Virus record (IMG/VR): IMGVR_UViG_3300042987_002468
Coordinates: 1 to 40,982 of that record
Strand: one strand, 5' to 3'
Origin: a virus
DNA: 40,982 nt
Below, piece by piece: positions 36,984-40,982 of the stretch. The position numbers and the translations under genes were made by a program. The notes beneath the pieces are model-generated. The model was given only the letters and a program-made list of their open reading frames with translations, had not been told where the DNA came from and did no database searches. Every line of letters starts with the position of its first letter. Within the stretch, counting starts at the first letter, position 1.

Positions 36984-37671
36984 GGCGAAGCCTCCTGCCA
37001 GTGCATTTTAATAGCCATCCGCCATAAAGGTCGCGGCTTGACAATCTGCCCTGGAGGTGATGCAGCAGCATTCCATCGCCCAGGTAAACGCCACAATGAT
37101 TCAAGCCTGGTGAATTTATTGACAACAACAACAGATCCCCGCAAACAACACCCTCAGATTCTTTCAGCTCACGAAATCCCGTCTCTGCCCAGCATCTATC
37201 AAACATCGGGGATGCAATAAAGTCGTCTGGATTGATCGGCCTTTCCCAGTCGCGCAGCTCAATTCCATTTTCTGCATACCAGTCACGAGCAAGGGTCCAG
37301 CAGTCCTGGGCTGCCCAGACCCATTGCCGCCCGATCAAGGGGGAGCGATAGCCACACGGCACGTAGGTGCCCCATGAAGCCGTCTTGGGGTTGACGATGT
37401 GCCAGGGCAGGCCTGTCTTCTCTGCAGCCACCTTGTCGGCCTCGCTGGGTATCGCTGGCGTGATCGGGTGGCTGTGAACGATGGCAACGATCTCGCCGGC
37501 ATCCTCCGCTCTGGCGTAGTCAACAGGCGACAGCACAAACATTTGATTCGGCGCCGTTGCAAGATTTGCGCACGCAAAATATTCCTCTTTTCCTTTTATT
37601 ACTACAAGAACACCGCAGGATTCTTTTGGATCTTCAGTCTGCGCGTGTTGAAGCGCTTTGTCTTTCCACAT
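36967..37671 (-). CDS. tail assembly protein K, JAMM plus NlpC/P60, 234 aa
   Basis: Two domains. JAMM/MPN metalloprotease: Glu17 in ESCGVL, HSHP (66-69) and S76...D79, a complete zinc-binding set. NlpC/P60: Cys124 in [11 protein letters not shown] and His192 in [10 protein letters not shown]. In lambda-like tails this protein cuts tail-tip components and/or peptidoglycan. Overlaps the L stop by one base (TAATG). Confidence 0.88.
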   Translation of the reverse strand: MWKDKALQHAQTEDPKESCGVLVVIKGKEEYFACANLATAPNQMFVLSPVDYARAEDAGEIVAIVHSHPITPAIPSEADKVAAEKTGLPWHIVNPKTASWGTYVPCGYRSPLIGRQWVWAAQDCWTLARDWYAENGIELRDWERPINPDDFIASPMFDRCWAETGFRELKESEGVVCGDLLLLSINSPGLNHCGVYLGDGMLLHHLQGRLSSRDLYGGWLLKCTGRRLRHASQD

Positions 37672-39131
37672 TACACAAAATAAGTGCCAATGCCAGGGAA
37701 TCCGCCAAACGGTAGGACTCCATCGCTGATCTTAAAGCTATAAGAATCTGACGAGGTGAATGAATACGAAGCTTCGGCTGGGGCTGATGGCATAAAATAG
37801 AAAAGCATTTTTGCTTCTGGCACATCATTTAACCTTCCGTAGGCCGCAAGAGATACGGAGCTAGCGTCTACTGCAATAATCTCGGTATCTACATTTTTGG
37901 GCCCAAAAACCTTCATGCCAACAGATAAACCGGTGGTATCAATTTCTATTTTTGCTGGAATTTGCACTCTTTGATTGACAAGTGGATCATAAACGCTGCG
38001 TGCTCTTTTGAACAAACCAGACCTTGAAATACTATAAGGCCTGGATGAAATGTAGATTGTTGTATCGGAAACTTGTCTAACTGTTGTCCCCAGTGGAATA
38101 TACGGACCAGTAATTAAATGTCCAGCTCCAAGTCCAGCTGCGCTAGCGGTAATTATTTCCGCAGCAATTGCAGAAGGTGTGGCAAGAGTCGTAACAGAAG
38201 ATGTCGCTGTAGCGGGGAGACTCATTGTCAGCGACGTTGAGTCAATAATGCTTAGCGCAACAGTGCCAGGTGGAACACCAAATCCAGAGATTGGAAAACC
38301 AGAGGCGCCAACCTCTATTCCTGCCGTGCTGCTTATGGCAAGAACATCACTACCCGCAACAACGCCTCCAGTGCGGACAGATGCATTGAATCGACTTTCG
38401 CAGCTAGTTAGTCTTTTGCCGCAGACATCTTGTTTTGGATCTGAAACTGGAACATCATTTACATCGTAATAAACAGTTCTATTGTATCCACATTCCGCAG
38501 AGCGATAGATCCACTGACAACGAGTGACACACTGCCGCTTGGGTGCTCTTACGCCAACCAAGTCGAATGCACTAGCAAGCTCAAACTCTATTACGTCTCG
38601 CGTTTCCAGTGTCTTTCTGTCAACATAAAAAATTTCTCTTGGGAATTCAGCGGTTGGGTCTGCGGTTGGATTTTCGGAGACGTAGTTAAGGTCAGCATAT
38701 CCAGTCTCTACATAGGGAAGTGAAAAATTCTCTTCGTCGAGAAAACGCCCAAGTGTGCGAATGCGCGTAACCTTTGCGCCTTCAAGCCCATCTGGCAATG
38801 TCAGCAGAAGCGCAGTAATTGCACCAAGAATATTGCTAACTCTTATTTTAGGACGTGGAAGCGTTCCTTCTCCTGCATACTCAAACCCCTCTGCTTCTAT
38901 CGGAAATGGTTGATAGGCCTGTCCCGCCCACACAACATCCGACAGTAATTCATTGACGCCAGCGTGAAAATAATATGTTTCGCTGACGCCATGCTGCTTC
39001 TCATTTAGCTCTATCTGAAACAGCTCGATCAGTGCGCCTGGGGCGACCTCCTGAAGGGCGCCGGTCAGCGCCGCCGAGGCGTCCCCAATCGCATATCCGT
39101 TAACCCAATAATTGGATAGAACGTAATTCAT
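37671..39131 (-). CDS. minor tail protein L with about 200-aa insertion, 486 aa
   Basis: Lambda L homologue (lambda L 232 aa). The N-terminal part (about 20-200) fits the family ([33 protein letters not shown]). The Cys set C201, C205, C214, C237, C244 corresponds to the iron-sulfur-binding region of L. The usual end LPFGGFPG appears only at about 473-480. Between residues 250 and 455 lies an insertion with three similar strand-rich units (AGIEVGASG...[19 protein letters not shown]...[19 protein letters not shown]...). Confidence 0.85.
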   Translation of the reverse strand: MNYVLSNYWVNGYAIGDASAALTGALQEVAPGALIELFQIELNEKQHGVSETYYFHAGVNELLSDVVWAGQAYQPFPIEAEGFEYAGEGTLPRPKIRVSNILGAITALLLTLPDGLEGAKVTRIRTLGRFLDEENFSLPYVETGYADLNYVSENPTADPTAEFPREIFYVDRKTLETRDVIEFELASAFDLVGVRAPKRQCVTRCQWIYRSAECGYNRTVYYDVNDVPVSDPKQDVCGKRLTSCESRFNASVRTGGVVAGSDVLAISSTAGIEVGASGFPISGFGVPPGTVALSIIDSTSLTMSLPATATSSVTTLATPSAIAAEIITASAAGLGAGHLITGPYIPLGTTVRQVSDTTIYISSRPYSISRSGLFKRARSVYDPLVNQRVQIPAKIEIDTTGLSVGMKVFGPKNVDTEIIAVDASSVSLAAYGRLNDVPEAKMLFYFMPSAPAEASYSFTSSDSYSFKISDGVLPFGGFPGIGTYFV

Positions 39132-39134
39132 GCT

Positions 39135-39557
39135 TTATGCCGTGACAGCTTTGATCACAACAAAGCCAATTACAATCGCTTCGGAAAGCGGCGATGCAGT
39201 TACGTTTCGCACGTCAATCGTTGCACTTCCGCTTCCTGCTCGTGCGTTAAGCAGATAAGCGCCAGCAGTACCCGCACTGACGTGATTAAGCACAAGAATA
39301 TCCGTAGAGGCGACAGTATTATTTGTCAGCACAAAAGAAACTGTTGTGTCCGCCGCAAGCGAAGCTGCGTTGAGTGTAATTTGACCGCATTTCTTATCAA
39401 GAGTCACCCCGGTACTCTTGCTGGTTGCTTGCGTAACGGCGCCCCCCTCGCCGGTGACATAACCGGCCTTGTCGCTGTTGAGATTGCTGAAATTAGCATC
39501 AAGCTCTGCGTGAGTCAGGGGAGTGCCCTTGCCGGCGCGGGTGACGATCGTGCTCAT
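39135..39557 (-). CDS. small virion/tail structural protein, 140 aa
   Basis: N-terminal pattern STIVTRAGKGTPLTHAELDA then NFSNLNSDKAG, common at the N-terminus of phage fibre and structural proteins. The rest is strand-rich, Ala/Ser/Val/Thr rich. Probably part of the virion between the LamG protein and L. Confidence 0.7.
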   Translation of the reverse strand: MSTIVTRAGKGTPLTHAELDANFSNLNSDKAGYVTGEGGAVTQATSKSTGVTLDKKCGQITLNAASLAADTTVSFVLTNNTVASTDILVLNHVSAGTAGAYLLNARAGSGSATIDVRNVTASPLSEAIVIGFVVIKAVTA

Positions 39558-39577
39558 GGAAAATCTCGCTCTTTAGG

Positions 39578-39607
39578 ACTTTAGCAAAGAAATTAAACTG
39601 CGTTCAA
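39578..39607 (-). promoter_or_regulatory. weak promoter candidate before tail-tip genes
   Basis: Minus strand TTGAAC (39602-39607), 18-nt spacer, TAAAGT (39578-39583) in the 58-nt gap before the gene at 39557. Only a partial match. Confidence 0.25.
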
Positions 39608-39615
39608 TTGGCGTG

Positions 39616-40982
39616 CTAGCTATTTGGGAATCTAGCGGTCGGAGGGGCGAAGTTTGACGTATAGCGAGCAACCCTCGTCAGCCTGAAGTCATCAATGAAG
39701 TTGCCGACGCTGCCGCCGCTACCACCAGAAAACGAATAAGTGAATCCTCCAGACCTTCCCCTTGCTACATAAAAAGTTGAAGATGGAGCAATTGTGTTTG
39801 TGTAACTACCGCTTGCCTCCAGTGAGCCATTTATAAACAGATACACGTTTGTACCAGATTTAACAAAGGCGACGTGATACCAGGTATTCAGGGAAAGCGA
39901 AGCTGTTGATGTGAACGAAATCCCCGTGCCGGCGCCGGCCTGCAGTAAACCACTAATCGTTCCAGACGGATTCACATGAACCTGTACGCGATCATTGTCG
40001 CTTGATGGATTGCCAGAAAAAGCAAGACCGCTTATTCCACTGACTGGCAGCGCAGCCATTCTTACCCACGACTCGATCGTGAAATCAATTGCAGCTATGG
40101 CAACAAGCGATGAAGTAACCGATAGCCATTGACTGGAGAGGGCAGATACACCACTAGCAGTACCAAATTTCTTTTGAGCCGTACTAAGCTTAAACTGATT
40201 ATTGCTATTGTTTACGGCGAAAGCATTACTGCTGCTGTCATAAATTACTGTGCCATTGTTCCCGCCATCCATGTGCAGCAATAGGCTAACGCTGCTAAAG
40301 CTGGGATCCTGTGCGGTATCAAGGTCTTGGTCGTATGGGAAAGCGGCTGCAGGCGGAATGAAGTTAGACGTATATCTTGCGACCCCATTCGTGATTCGAA
40401 ACGTATCAAAGTAGCCCTTAAATCTTCCGCCACCGCTGTCATCTCTGAGTATTCGCCAATTCTGATAGCCATTGTGATCCAACACGTAAACACTGCCGGT
40501 ATTGGTATCAACTCCATTGAGATACAATTTATATTGATTTGAGTTTTTAACAACGGCAAAGTGCGTCCATTCGTCATAGTTGATTTCTGTGCTAGTGGAG
40601 GGGCTTACGACAAAAGCTTTGCCGCCAATTCCATTTGTCGTTATTTCAACTGCAAGCTGAATTTTTGAAAGCGTTGATCCATGCCCCCTGAGTTCAAGTC
40701 CACCAGCATCAGCGCCGCCAACCCTTAATTGAAATACACTTGGCTCCTGCCCATTCATCGCTGAAGCATAGGCAGAGTTTGGCCTTACCCAGCCCTCGAT
40801 TGTGTAATTATTCGCCCCGAGCGGTGCCGGGGCATCCCAGTAGATATACGGCCCGGTTGCGCCAGGCGCCAACAGGGTCGAATCGAAAGACCCCGTACCG
40901 TGCCTATACACACTTGTTGAAATCTGGGGAGAATCTTGCTGACCTACATTCAGGTTGTAGGAACTGCGATCATAGAAATCTC
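39616..40982 (-). CDS. LamG / concanavalin-like protein, N-terminus beyond window
   Basis: The frame stays open to the right edge (40982) with no in-frame stop, so the N-terminus is missing. Two LamG-type lectin-like domains: the first (about 40911-40300) with NYTIEGWVRPN and EWTHFAVVKNSNQYKLYLNG, the second (about 40260-39630) with DFTIESWVRMAALP and TWYHVAFVKSGTNVYLFING. Each ends VARYTSNFxPP. Likely a tail or virion-surface protein that binds sugars of the host envelope. Confidence 0.8.
   Translation of the reverse strand, partial: DFYDRSSYNLNVGQQDSPQISTSVYRHGTGSFDSTLLAPGATGPYIYWDAPAPLGANNYTIEGWVRPNSAYASAMNGQEPSVFQLRVGGADAGGLELRGHGSTLSKIQLAVEITTNGIGGKAFVVSPSTSTEINYDEWTHFAVVKNSNQYKLYLNGVDTNTGSVYVLDHNGYQNWRILRDDSGGGRFKGYFDTFRITNGVARYTSNFIPPAAAFPYDQDLDTAQDPSFSSVSLLLHMDGGNNGTVIYDSSSNAFAVNNSNNQFKLSTAQKKFGTASGVSALSSQWLSVTSSLVAIAAIDFTIESWVRMAALPVSGISGLAFSGNPSSDNDRVQVHVNPSGTISGLLQAGAGTGISFTSTASLSLNTWYHVAFVKSGTNVYLFINGSLEASGSYTNTIAPSSTFYVARGRSGGFTYSFSGGSGGSVGNFIDDFRLTRVARYTSNFAPPTARFPNS

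Overview
The window looks like part of the genome of a lambda-like (siphovirus-type) bacteriophage that most likely infects a cyanobacterium. The phage assignment rests on a tail-tip gene run homologous to lambda L-K-I-J, a holin/endolysin cluster, a DnaB-type helicase with a separate initiator, a recombination set (predicted annealing protein, PD-(D/E)XK exonuclease, SSB, RusA-like resolvase), nucleotide-metabolism genes and two tRNAs. The cyanobacterial host is inferred from a cyAbrB-type regulator (a family typical of cyanobacteria), a sigma factor whose N-terminus reads like cyanobacterial sigma factors, and several small proteins of the kind common in cyanophages. No capsid, terminase or DNA polymerase gene is visible; the head genes presumably lie beyond the right edge, where the last gene runs off the window.

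Layout. (1) About 1-11.4 kb, minus strand, AT-rich: some 32 small, mostly unrecognised genes in mini-operons of usually two to six genes. Eight promoters have a near-consensus -35 and the same A/T-rich upstream block, and seven of them are followed by a hairpin at the mRNA 5' end. This is probably the early host-takeover region. (2) 11.5-13.6 kb, plus strand: five genes, closed by a clear terminator. (3) 13.7-17.0 kb, mostly minus strand: replication block with a predicted ribbon-helix-helix regulator, an initiator, a small overlapping protein, the DnaB helicase and a separate small gene. (4) 17.1-28.8 kb, plus strand: annealing protein, a small prohibitin-like membrane protein, a GC-rich accessory block with a duplicated three-gene module, exonuclease, SSB, dNMP kinase, RusA, cyAbrB, MazG, ThyX, dCTP deaminase, and tRNA genes with anticodons UAA and UAU. 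(5) 29.0-30.1 kb: sigma factor, ending exactly where the convergent endolysin gene ends. (6) 30.1-41.0 kb, minus strand: endolysin, small membrane proteins (likely holin functions), receptor-binding fibre, J, I, K, L, a small structural protein and a LamG-type protein cut by the window edge.

How the genes fit together: host RNA polymerase would read the minus-strand early promoters. The initiator and DnaB start replication, supported by SSB and the exonuclease/annealing/resolvase set. MazG, dCTP deaminase, ThyX and dNMP kinase feed dTTP supply. The phage sigma factor and cyAbrB are candidates for switching transcription to the lysis and tail genes. Function calls come from reading motifs in the translated sequence; no database search was run.
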